NCBI GenBank assembly: GCA_035610365.1
Contig: CM069436.1
Span: 39,687,117 to 39,751,116, forward strand
Direction: 5' to 3'
Length of the DNA: 64,000 nt
Source: Aquatica leii
Lineage: Eukaryota > Arthropoda > Insecta > Coleoptera > Lampyridae
Shown: positions 9,426 to 18,430 of the stretch, piece by piece
Numbering within the stretch: the stretch's first letter is position 1
Layout of the letters: each line of letters starts with the position of its first letter
Made by a program: the position numbers and the translations under genes
The notes under the pieces: model-generated
Databases searched by the model: none
Seen by the model: the letters and a program-made list of their open reading frames with translations, nothing else
What the model was told of the DNA's origin: nothing

Positions 9426-10160
9426 AAGCAGCGTACGTTAATACAAAGATGCGAAACTAGATGGAACAGTATTTTTGACATGTTTGAGCGAATAACAGAA
9501 CAGCGTTTGACAATTTGTGATGTCTTGAGCGATAAAACTGCAATTAAACTTTCTGACGCAAACATTTTAAAAATAAAAGATATAGAGTAGAGAATCGTGG
9601 AAAAATGGCTACCTGTTTTGAAACCCCTAAAGATGGCCACTGTTGAATTTTCAAAAGATTTGACTTTCTCTTTACCTTGTGTAGCACCAATTCTGCTAGC
9701 TCTGGTAAATAATCATCTAAAAGAATCTGAAAAGGAATCTGCTGTTATCACAAATTTCAAACAAGTAACAAAATTAGATATGATTACGAGGTTCTCTGAA
9801 ATATTTAACATCAACAAAAATCGACAAAAACTGAGCCCATATACTATAGCAACTTTAATGGTTCCAAAACATTTTTCGCTATTCAATAAACAAACCAAAA
9901 ATGTATTTACAAAACATTTCTTGCAAAAAGCAGCGAAACTAACAATAATTCTGCAACATCGTCAAGTACCGAGATGGATTTTTTATTAGAGACATATCAT
10001 GGGTAGTGGTCAAGATAAAAGCACTAATGAGCACAGTAAACTGCGAAAATATTTAGCAGGTCCTGTGACGCCTGTATCTTCAGAAAGAATGTTTTCGACG
10101 GCGGATAGAAGCTGACTAAAAATAGGTGTAATATGTTCCTTTTTTTAAATAGAAACAAAA
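9426..10160 (+). pseudogene. hAT transposase C-terminal half, three nonsense codons
   Basis: One reading frame (phase of 9450) encodes the C-terminal half of a hAT (Ac/hobo-like) transposase. C-E-T-R-W-N-S at 9450 is the conserved T-R-W-N/S block, followed by I-V-E-K-W-L-P-V-L-K-P-L-K and A-T-V-E-F-S. After the spacer comes the dimerisation domain K-Y-L-A-G-P-V-x-P-V-S-S-E-R-M-F-S-T-A (about 10050-10105). In-frame stops at 9588-9590, 9987-9989 and 10113-10115 inactivate it, but the frame is otherwise kept, so decay is mostly by point mutation. The N-terminal BED finger and first catalytic acids are absent. Downstream (10185-10495) there are repeated AAACGTWTA-type motifs that could be subterminal hAT sequence. 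Confidence 0.8.
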
Positions 10161-10184
10161 ACAAACTGTAATATTCTGCACGGT

Positions 10185-10500
10185 TAAACCTGTAAATGTT
10201 TACTTTTTGAGTTTATTAAAGGTTCTTTTTTATACGTTTTTTTCATCCTTAGTGTAAACACGATTGTTGTATGAGACAACCCAAAAAAACATGTATTTCA
10301 AATTTCAAGGTGTCATAACTACTTGTCGCTAGAAATTTAAAATTTAATTTAAAAAACAACAAACAAATGTATAGATTGATTATTTTTATGTAAATTTTTA
10401 GCTAACTCAAAATTTCCGCGATTAAGAATTTTCAGAATAAAAAAAAGCGGTTAAACGTATAAACGTTTATTTTTTGCATTAAAACGTTTATTTTTTTAAA
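10185..10500. repeat. Possible hAT 3' subterminal repeats
   Basis: Short repeats of the form GGTTAAACSTRTAAAYGTTTA occur near 10182-10204 and 10448-10472, with a related AAAACGTTTATTT near 10482. hAT elements often carry such short repeats near their ends as transposase-binding sites. The element border was not located. Confidence 0.3.
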
Positions 10501-10726
10501 TGCTTTTTTTTATCCGACAAAGCAATAACATTTAAATAGAACAAAGTGTAAAAATGGTTAAAAAAAATTTATAATACCATTTCAAAATTAATTAAGCATT
10601 TGTTTTGTTTATTTTTCTTGTTGTTTACTTTTGTTTAAGGTTAATAAGAGCAACATTTTTACAAGAATGAATTATAACTAAACAGTCTATCAGATCCTAA
10701 AATACAAAAAAAATTACATTCATACA

Positions 10727-10986
10727 CGGAAAAAAAGGTCATGCGGAATTGATATGTATCATGCAAAAGGCTGTTGGTTTTGAGTCAAGCCGATGTACGC
10801 TTGAATTAAACTTCTATTTTATTAGATTGTCGCTGTAATTGCATTGCAATAAGAGATTTAGTTTAAATTTTAGTACATTTACGTTGAATGTTATTTAAAC
10901 GTGGATCAATTTTAGAAAAAAAGCAAATGCTTTAAATATGAAATCGTAATGATTAAATTCAGTATAATATTTCTCTCCGTGTACAT
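10727..10986. repeat. Possible small element bounded by ACACGGA-type ends
   Basis: The segment starts with TACACGGAAAAAA and ends with the inverse, TCTCTCCGTGTA. Its interior is non-coding. It could be a ~260-bp non-autonomous DNA element. The terminal match is short and no target duplication was confirmed. Confidence 0.25.
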
Positions 10987-11073
10987 ACAACGTTTATAAA
11001 CAGAATGGTGTTAAATCCTTCAAGGTAGGAGAGGGCAACAGAAAAACGCTACTTCATGTGTTTTTTAAGCGAC

Positions 11074-11096
11074 GTTTCAAGTGTCCACTTCTTCAG
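11074..11096 (-). ncRNA. Hammerhead-like motif, family C left arm
   Basis: On the minus strand CTGAAGA is followed by AGTG/CACT (4 bp, 2-base loop), one T and GAAAC. It obeys the CUGANGA...GAAA core rule. Catalysis is not claimed. Confidence 0.4.
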
Positions 11097-11418
11097 GGCA
11101 CTGTATTTAATAAAAACAACATAATTGATACAAGCATACAAACCAGGTAATTTTGAACAAGTATTTAAACTACTTATAAAATTGTTTTGATCTTTTAGGA
11201 TAACTAAAACTAGAATGTAAGAAAAAACCAAAAAAACAACTTACAAAAAACTAAAACAAGTAGCGATGAATTCGCTAAACATAGTCAATTGGTAAAAATA
11301 ATAAATAACAAAAAACCTTAAAATGGAAATGATTTAATAAGCAAACAATAGTTACAACAAACTCGCGAACATCACAAAGACCAAAAACCAAATAATCAAA
11401 AATGTTCGCACTGAAAGG

Positions 11419-11622
11419 TTAATGGTTAAGAATTCGAAGTATTGACATTTTATTGATAAGGTTATTGTATACAGTACTAAGATTATTAGTATCTGTATTA
11501 AAATTCACATTGCTGTTATGTCTAGTGATAAAAATCATCTCAGATATTAATCTTCTATTGTATTTGGGTTCCACATCTAAGATGATGGGGTTACTAAAAT
11601 CGAAATTGTAGCTAGTATTCAT
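11419..11622 (-). pseudogene. Penelope GIY-YIG domain, C-terminal tail
   Basis: A 67-residue reading frame ending in a stop at 11419. It contains F-D-F-S-N-P-x-I-L-D-x-E-x-x-Y-x-x-R-L-I-S-E-M, then H-x-x-x-x-N-x-x-T-D-T-N-N-L-S. This is the usual end of PLE proteins: after the GIY-YIG fold, a D-F-x-x-x-x-I-L-D strand and an R-x-x-x-E-x helix carrying the catalytic Glu. The upstream RT and the GIY-YIG start are missing because the right inverted arm begins immediately at 11618. It is a fragment trapped between the inverted terminal arms of family C. Confidence 0.6.
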
Positions 11623-11756
11623 CGCTACTTGTTTTAGTTTTTTGTAAGTTGTTTTTTTTTCTTACATCCTAGTTTTAGCTATACTAAAAGATCAAAGCAA
11701 TTTTATAATTAGTTTAATACTTGTATTAATTATGTTGTTTTTATTAAATACAGTGG

Positions 11757-11787
11757 CTTGAAGAAGTGGACACTTTGTCCTCGAAAC
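11757..11787 (+). ncRNA. Hammerhead-like motif, family C right arm
   Basis: CTTGAAGA (one extra T relative to CTGAAGA), a GUGGAC/GUCCUC stem and GAAACGTC. Same family as the left-arm motif in inverted orientation. The inserted T may break the core. Confidence 0.35.
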
Positions 11788-11829
11788 GTCACTTAATAAA
11801 CACATAAAGTAGTTTTTTTGTCGCCTTCT

Positions 11830-12310
11830 TTTATCTAGAAAAATTAAAGACTATTTTGTTCAAAAATCTTAGGAGGTTTAATTTTTATCATCAACGTTTA
11901 TAAACTTTTAACTAATCAGGAACGATTTAATGTAGAGTATTATATACGTTGCGGTTTCCTTAATTTTTTCGTTAATTGTTAACTGTATTAACGGAAGTTT
12001 TTTAATGACATGTAATTATACTATATTTTAGCTTTAAATTTAAAAATGAAACTATTTCTAATAAACTTTTACTATAGGTTACTCAACCTGAAATTCTTAA
12101 CGCTGTGTATCAAATTAAAAAATACTTTTTTAAATAAATAAAAACTGTAGCTGCGCTGTTAAGTAATCAAATGCTAATTATTATTAAACTGTAAAATATT
12201 TTTAATGTAACTACTTTTTATAGAATGATTTTTGTAAAAAAATTATAAAGTGCCTGTTTTATATAATACAATTAAGCTTAGTCTCTTGTAACATCATATT
12301 TATTTCGCAA
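11830..12310. other. AT-rich stretch, possible LTR end
   Basis: No gene. The right edge ends in TTATAACA immediately before a primer-binding-site-like TGGCGCCC (12320-12327), so part of this stretch could be an old LTR. A second LTR copy was not found. Confidence 0.3.
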
Positions 12311-12319
12311 TTATAACAT

Positions 12320-12337
12320 TGGCGCCCGTGTAATGTT
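12320..12337 (+). other. tRNA primer-binding-site-like motif
   Basis: TGGCGCCCG follows a CA dinucleotide. It is complementary to the 3' end of lysine-type tRNAs used as primers by many LTR elements. Nine bases match, the rest does not. No gag or pol was recognised downstream. Confidence 0.25.
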
Positions 12338-13500
12338 CGAATACAAACAATGGTGTGAAATAATTTCAGAGCAATTCTACTTTGTGTAGTGGCTGCGAAT
12401 GTTCTGGTTGGACCATTCGTAACAATTTACTCCAGCTGGCACATGATATTACAGGACATCACATATTTATGGGCGGGTTGGGGCCATACTAACTCCTCTA
12501 TATCTCAGAGTCCTGGTCAAGTAAGTAATTACAACGGCGGACACCCGCCAGGCTGTGTTGCTGATGCTGTGTCCGTAACCTATTAGATTGTTAGGAATGT
12601 GCCACATAGGATTAAACATTTTTATAGCTCCCTTTCTTTATATCTCTCTAACTAACGCACAAATTTGTCAGCAAAAAATTAAGATTGTTAACCAGTCTTA
12701 AATTGAACTGACACAAGTACGCCTTACAAATATTAAACACATTGTGTACGTTGCATTAGTAAGAGACAAATAAATCTTTATGCAAGGTATTAAATGCCAA
12801 GTACAACTATATAGGGAAGTAACAAGACAAGAGGAAAGTGGAATCGTAAATTCCTTCATTAATATCATCAAAGACTACGTGAAACCAAAACGTAATTTAC
12901 AATTCAAAGAGTAATGAAACTTGACAATGCTAAACTCCCATATAAGTCACTTGCAATAATTCTGTTTGTAAGACTGTGGTCGCAAACACAGAACAACCGC
13001 AGCTGTCCAGCTCTCATCCTTGCACCCACTTCAAAGATCGGTACATAACATACCGTTACATAGATTACAACAAGGTAGCTTTACAAGAGCCTGTAAGTAA
13101 CCTCGCCACTTTCAAAGAGATATTGTTAACTAAAAATTGATAAAAACTGTACATGGTAATTAACAACTTTATTATCAAACGTAATCTTTGTAAAATTGTA
13201 ATATTAAGTGTTGATAAGTGAAAATTACACCAAAGAAAAGAAAAAACTCGAATGAGGATATAGTAAGTTGAGGCACGTCATCCGCAAGGAACATAAAAGT
13301 AATAATTTTTGCCTAAGGATAGTCTTCAGATTTTATACTTAGGTCGCTGACATGTTTTGAGAAGTGCCAATAAACCTAAGACGTAGCTGTCATTATGACG
13401 TCACTTTACACCTACGCGTAGCGATTTTATATTGGTTATTTGAATGTCGTAAAATATACTTCCCTATAAAAGTTTTCGTACAGAATTTCGCTACAAAGTA
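12338..13500 (+). other. Less AT-rich non-coding stretch with a CRE and TATA box
   Basis: The 12.38-12.59 kb part has a 65-codon open frame with a GTAAGT donor-like site inside it and no recognisable domain. At 13396-13403 there is a perfect palindromic cAMP-response element (TGACGTCA), followed by the palindrome CTACGCGTAG and a consensus TATA box CTATAAAAG at 13464-13472. Together these look like a Pol II promoter or LTR U3 region. No downstream coding exon was recognised. Confidence 0.35.
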
Positions 13501-14330
13501 CAATCCACACATATATATATAATCCACATATATTTTTTACTTTACGTACTTTGTAAATCTATAAAACATAAGTAATAGTGTTTTATATATTTATTACATT
13601 TTTTGCAGTACGCGTTAAACTGAGATATAAAACATCTAAATCTTTAGTTGCTATTATGAAAAAAATGGAACTAAGTTATTATTATTGCATATCGCTTTAG
13701 ACGATTTTATTTTTTGGTTTTTTAACTTCAAATAAATCAATTATAATTTAGTTTTTATAGTGTCAGATATATTGTAAAATCAACCAAAAGTATGAAAAGA
13801 AACAAATGCAACATAAATGTGTATTAATTATATTGAAAAAAAAATAGATAAATATTGTTTTATATATTGTTAACTTTTTTTTCTGTTTCTCTTAAAAATT
13901 GCATTTTTCTTGTATTTCTAACTTCTCTCAAGTAAATATTTGGTCTTTTCTTGACATAGTTCAATATTTTCTTTAATGTAATAATTACCATTTTTAATAA
14001 TCAGATTTAGAATATAAAGAAAAAATGGCGACTGGTCTAAAGGCAATATAATCTAAAACAACTGCTTTGTATTTATTCCTTAGACGAATTTAGCAATGCC
14101 ATTGTATTTGTTAATTTAGTTATCATAAAAAATTATATTTTAGGTTAAATAATTCGTTTCTTTATGTAAATCACCTTTAAAATTGATTCTACAGGTTGTT
14201 TAATTTTGTTCTAGTTTGATTGCTATATTCTAACATTTTTCTGCATCTGTATATTATTAAAATGAGAGAGAGAGAGAGAGAAATGGGACTATAAAATCTT
14301 AAGCTTTCGCGGTTGTTATGTTTATGATTA
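13501..14330. other. AT-rich DNA with a short GA microsatellite
   Basis: No gene seen. (GA)n run of about nine units at 14264-14281; TA-rich run near 13508-13540. Confidence 0.5.
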
Positions 14331-14468
14331 TAAGCGACTTTCGGTTTAGACCGCGTCGTAGTTAAACACCCAGACTTAGGCTTGGTCCTAGTCTCTTCTT
14401 GAGAGCCAAAACAAGAAGTAGAACTTGGCCTTTGCCGTATTGTCGTTCATAAACCCAAACAAACTGAC

Positions 14469-14500
14469 GTTTCGCAAAACATTGCAGCTTGCATCCTCAG
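14469..14500 (-). ncRNA. Hammerhead-like motif, family B left arm
   Basis: On the minus strand: CTGAGGA, stem with GCAA/TTGC, then GAAACGTC. The core matches CUGANGA...GAAA exactly. Stems I and III were not modelled. Confidence 0.4.
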
Positions 14501-14641
14501 AGTGGTAAATTTCACTGAAAGTAAAAGTGTAAATGACGATATTTATACCAATAGCGACCTTATAAGGTCTGTTAATCACGTTAGTCGCTATTGGTATAAA
14601 TATCGTCATTCACACTTTTTCTTTCAGTGACATTTACCACT

Positions 14642-14673
14642 CTGAAGATGCAAGCTGCAATGTCTTGCAAAAC
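14642..14673 (+). ncRNA. Hammerhead-like motif, family B right arm
   Basis: CTGAAGA, a GCAAG/CTTGC stem and AAAACGTC. The first G of GAAA is changed to A, as in the 8060 copy. Confidence 0.4.
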
Positions 14674-14893
14674 GTCAGATGTTTTGGGTTCACGAACGAC
14701 AATACGACAAAGACCAAGTTCTACTTTTACAAATTGAAAATGAACAAATGACACTGATAAATTGAAATTTACTTCGCTTGGTCCTACTATTAATGTTGAC
14801 ATTTCAGAGGTCAAAGATTGTGGTTCAGTCGAACTATTATACTTTTTAAATACAATTTTAATTCATTTTCAATGTTATTTTTGACATTTTGAC

Positions 14894-15115
14894 CTAGGCT
14901 ATTGCAATAACTCTACTGCGCCAGCAGCCGTGCTTTTTTAAAACTTGAATGTTAGCTCCTCTGTTGGCAAAAAAAGTCGCTGATGTTATTCGAAAACAAT
15001 AGTGTGTGAAACTGTTTAGTTTTGGTAGCTTTAGATAGGCAGTATTTTTCTTTGATAAATTGTAGAAGGTGTTTATCCCAATTGGTTGCTTTGTGCACGA
15101 ATCCTGTCTATACAA
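14894..15115 (-). pseudogene. Crypton-like tyrosine recombinase, C-terminal fragment
   Basis: A 73-residue frame resembling the end of a Crypton or DIRS-type tyrosine recombinase, the enzyme that moves DNA by a covalent phosphotyrosine step. The first part (Q-P-I-G-I-N-T-F) matches the usual strand before box II. H-Y-C-F-R then supplies the H-x-x-R box, and A-T-F-F-A-N-R-G-A-N-I-Q-V-L-K-K-H-G-C-W-R-S matches the following helix. The pattern A-x-x-G-A-x-x-x-x-L-K-x-H-G-x-W-R-S is common in insect Crypton relatives. The catalytic tyrosine a few residues downstream is replaced or lost (V-I-A-I-A then stop), and the N-terminal half is absent. Family is fairly sure, Crypton versus DIRS less so. 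Confidence 0.65.
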
Positions 15116-15345
15116 TATAATAACGCCTTAAAGTGTTTTTCAACTTAGGTTAACTAATGACTTAGCAGTTTAGTGCAATCAAACACGCATTAATGTACAA
15201 AACTTTAATATTCTTGATAAAAAAAATACATAAAATAGAATTCACGGAAAAAATTGTCATAAAATTTACCGTAGTCTACCAACAAGGTTTTCTTAATTAT
15301 TTAAAAGTGTCATATTTTTTAGCAGTCTTGGATGTTTTTCTAGGA
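15116..15345. other. AT-rich spacer
   Basis: Nothing recognised between the recombinase fragment and the pogo element border. Confidence 0.4.
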
Positions 15346-15347
15346 TA

Positions 15348-18166
15348 ATGGTAAAATGGGGTAACATTGACATGGGGAAAACATTGACACATTTTCAAAA
15401 TTCCCTCCTAATTTTAGTTGAAAAGAAATTTACGTTCTGTCATTTGTTGAAAAATTTTGTGTATAGTTCCGCTATCTAGTAACCTATACTTCAAACACTT
15501 TGTTCTAATTTTATAGTTTGTAGCGTCTGTTTAATGGTTAAGCACAAGAATTTGTTGAGTCACGTCTATAGAAAACTTTGCCGGTGTTAATTGTTTTTTG
15601 AAGATTCGACCTATAGTCGGCCAAGTAAGTAATTTCTAATATTACGCGTTAACAAATATTAGTTTATTTCAATTTAAATTCTGTAATTTGATGAAGTTCT
15701 ACTTTCGTAAGTGAAGGTTAAGATTGACACCTGTGTCAATGTTACACTCTATAAATGTGTCAATGTTTTTTCTCTTTGCAGAAATGCTCCACAAAAAGAA
15801 GGTTGGAAAAATTCCCAGAAAATATAAAACCTATGATGAAGACAAACGCCATAAATCAAGTAAAAAATGAAAGTTTAAGTGTCAAGAGAGCTAGTGAAAT
15901 GTATGGAATTAACCGTTTAACGTTAATAAACCACTTGAAAAACTATAAATGCAAAGCAGTTGGCCGCCCCACAGTACTCACTTTACAAGAAGAAAAACTC
16001 TTGGTAAATGCTATAATAAATGTAGCTGACTGGGGCTTTGGACTCGATCGTTTTAAATTACGTATTTGTGTTCAGGATTATCTCAAACGAATAGATCGTC
16101 CAAATCCATTTAAAAATTGATTACCAGGTATTGACTGGATTAAATCTTTTGAACGTCGTTGGAAGAAAAAACTCAGTAACAGAGTCGCACAAAATCTACC
16201 TAAAAATAGGGAAAATGCTTGTACTTTGGAAGTGCTCAATGATTTTTACAAAAAGCTAAAAGCCACGATTAAAAGGCTGGAATTGTCTAATAAGCCACAG
16301 AATGTGTTTAATTGTGACGAATCAGGCTTTCAAGTAGACGCTGGTATTCAAAAAAATTTATGTCTCAGAGGTTCACTCAACCCACTGAAACTTGTGGGTA
16401 CTGTAACAAAAACTACTTACAACGTTCTAGCATGTTGTAGTGCAATCGGTGAGTATCTTCCCTTATTTGTAAATTACAAAGATCTACATCTTTACGCAAC
16501 ATGGTGTCAAAATGGATCAGAAAATACTGTGTATAACTGTTCTCCATCCGACTAGATAGAGACAGCCCAGTTTGCAGATTGGTTTGAAAATGTTTTTGTG
16601 AGAGCTACTGCTGCGTTAAGTAGACCGAAACTACTAATATTTGATGGCCACAATTCCCACATAACACTAGAACTTATTGACATGGCTATAAAAAACAATA
16701 TTGAACTGTTCTGTTTGCCCTCGCACACATCGCATGTTCTACAGCCGTTAGATGTTGGAGTTTTTAAACTTGTTAAAACAGCATGGCGTAATGTTCTAAA
16801 AAGTTTTTATAAAAGAAACTGGGTTTAAGAACGCCGACAAAGTAGTGTTTCCTGGTCTGTTAAAAAAACGTCAAGAAACTGGGTGTTTTTCTAGGGCCAA
16901 TGCAGTAGGTGGTTTCGAGGGGTCTGGAATTTTTCCCTTATCTAAAGAAAGGATATTTAAGAAAATCCATATCATCAACATCAACATCGTCGTATGTTCT
17001 TCAGAAAATAAAATTCAACCAACCACATCCACAGTAGAAAAAGAAAATGAAACACCAACACCCGATTTTGCAGGTTACAGTCAATCCTCACCACCAACTA
17101 CTCCACTTCCTGAACAGTTGGAAGATATTACACCTACTAAAAAGTTCGAATTATCACTAATTACTGTATTAAGATGGCAAGAAGCCAAAACAGTAATACA
17201 AAAAAGAAGTAAACTTAGAAGAAAATTTGCGGAAACATTAACAGCGGACGATGTTAGACTAAGAATGATAGAAAATGAGAAAAACAAAAAAAACAACAGT
17301 AAGAAAAACTCAAAAACAAAACAGCAAGAAGCCTGTTGAAAAAACTGAAGAAACCTCAGATAGTGATGCTAGTTTACAACTTGTCCATGATACAAATGAT
17401 GACATTTCACACGATGAAAATAATAGCAGTGCAACAGAAGAAGATAATTGTGGTAAAGCAAAGAAATTTGTGAAGTTCGACGGAAGTAACCAAAATTCAT
17501 GGGTCCTCGTCAGATTTAATAATTCTAAAAGTTGTGTAGAAAAGAAAGAATGCATTCGCTATGTTGGATAAGTGTTGGAAGTAAATGACAGCGTAATTAT
17601 GGTCAACTTTTTGAGAAAGAAGAATATACATTTTGTGTACCCTGATGTGCCCGATCAAAGCCTGGTATCTGTAGATGATGTCGCTATGGTTCTGTGCGAA
17701 CCTTATATTAAAAGGGGAATGCATTACTTTCATGTCAACTTTCTTTCTTCTAATTATAAAGCGCCTCCTAAGATTAACTAGGCTTTATTATAATACGTAG
17801 GTGTATAACTATCGAAAATTAAGTACAAAGTTTCTTAATTAAGTATTTATTGTTTTATTTCTATGATTTTCCATAAAAATCTCTAGGACATTTGTCAATG
17901 TTACACTATACATGCAAAATATTGACATATTAGCTGTTTTTATGAGTGTGTCAATGTTAGACTTGCGATGGGTAACATTGACACATTACCGCTTTAAAAA
18001 AAAACTTAAATTCTGTAAGCGACTTGGTATATTCATATTCTATCATATACAGTGTAGAAAAGGTTAATATATCTTCATTCTGTCACAAAAGCAGTCATAT
18101 ACCAAGCTGCAATGTGCCAAAAAAAATCAATATTAAAGTTGAGTCAATGTTGTCCCATTTTACCAT
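15348..18166 (+). mobile_element. pogo-like DNA transposon, nearly complete
   Basis: Terminal inverted repeats ATGGTAAAATGGGGTAACAT (starting at 15348) and its inverse ending at 18166 match over about 24 bases with two or three differences. A TA dinucleotide lies next to each end, as expected for TA-targeting pogo elements. Inside both ends there are about ten copies of TGTCAATGTTAC or its inverse: 15361, 15380, 15723, 15734, 15758 on the left; 17893, 17929, 17949, 17972 and 18143 on the right. They are likely transposase-binding sites. One transposase gene (15783-17781) fills the interior. Confidence 0.82.
15783..17781 (+). pseudogene. pogo-like DDE transposase, several lesions
   Basis: Cut-and-paste transposase. 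The likely start is ATG 15783 (M-L-H-K-K-K-V-G-K-I-P-R-K-Y-K), after a T-rich CTTTGCAG that resembles an intron end; a frameshift near 15840 leads into the PSQ-type HTH (S-V-K-R-A-S-E-M-Y-G-I). The CENP-B-like HTH begins G-R-P-T-V-L-T. Catalytic core: N-C-D-E-S-G-F (about 16310-16330, first D), L-I-F-D-G-H-N-S-H (about 16636-16662, second D), then H-T-S-H-V-L-Q-P-L-D-V-G-V-F (about 16726-16770, third acid). A G-F-E-G-S-G-I-F-P block and a charged tail follow. Lesions: TGA 16118, TAG 16553, a frameshift at 16829-16845, another near 17300, TAA 17569. The order of domains is otherwise complete, so the element died relatively recently. Confidence 0.85.
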
Positions 18167-18430
18167 AGTCGCTTCAGTTAGTATCAAGAATGTGACTTAA
18201 TTTTCTTGTTTTTTCGTTTAGGAACTGTTTTCCATTGATGGCGAAAGCTGACTTCACCTTTACGTACCTATAGACAAATTGTTTTATAACGCTGAATTTG
18301 ACTCTAAATTTTTTAATCAGTTTTTTTTTCTTGCTTTTTGCTGGTGGATTTATGACTTTATTTTTGAGTATTGGTTTGATGGTTACCTGAACAAAATCAA
18401 ATTTTATCTGTGCATAGTAGGTTTAAGGTA
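18167..18430. other. Spacer between pogo element and foldback
   Basis: Non-coding AT-rich sequence; nothing recognised. Confidence 0.4.

Larger units (their letters stand above)
11042..11826 (-). mobile_element. Penelope-like element, family C, with inverted terminal arms
   Basis: Two ~200-base arms in inverted orientation (about 11042-11268 and 11618-11826) flank a 350-base core. The arms share, in opposite sense, the run AACTAAAACAAGTAGCGATG and the terminus with ACTTCATGTG/CACATAAAGT. Each arm contains the CTGAAGA...GAAACGTC core (11074-11096 minus; 11757-11787 plus, the latter with one extra T). The core carries the GIY-YIG C-terminus of a PLE protein on the minus strand. This is a rearranged, heavily deleted PLE copy. 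Confidence 0.65.
14330..14735. mobile_element. Penelope-like element terminal repeat, family B, inverted pair
   Basis: A large hairpin: arms about 14417-14563 and 14584-14732 with a ~20-base loop. Arm similarity is roughly nine bases in ten by eye. Each arm has the PLE-type core in opposite sense: minus CTGAGGA...GAAAC at 14469-14500, plus CTGAAGA...AAAAC at 14642-14673. The outer left part (14330-14480) recurs at 50.66-50.82 kb. It ends with a GGTCTAAACC-like block shared with the PLE-A 3' end, supporting the PLE assignment. Confidence 0.6.

Noticed and set aside
12389-12586. Host protein in a 65-codon open frame
   Set aside because: Starts without a good ATG, has a GTAAGT inside and no recognisable domain. 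It lies just after a primer-site-like motif, so it is more likely retroelement leader or chance.
14581-14814. 77-codon minus-strand protein
   Set aside because: It is read through the PLE-B inverted repeat arm, so it reflects repeat sequence rather than a gene.
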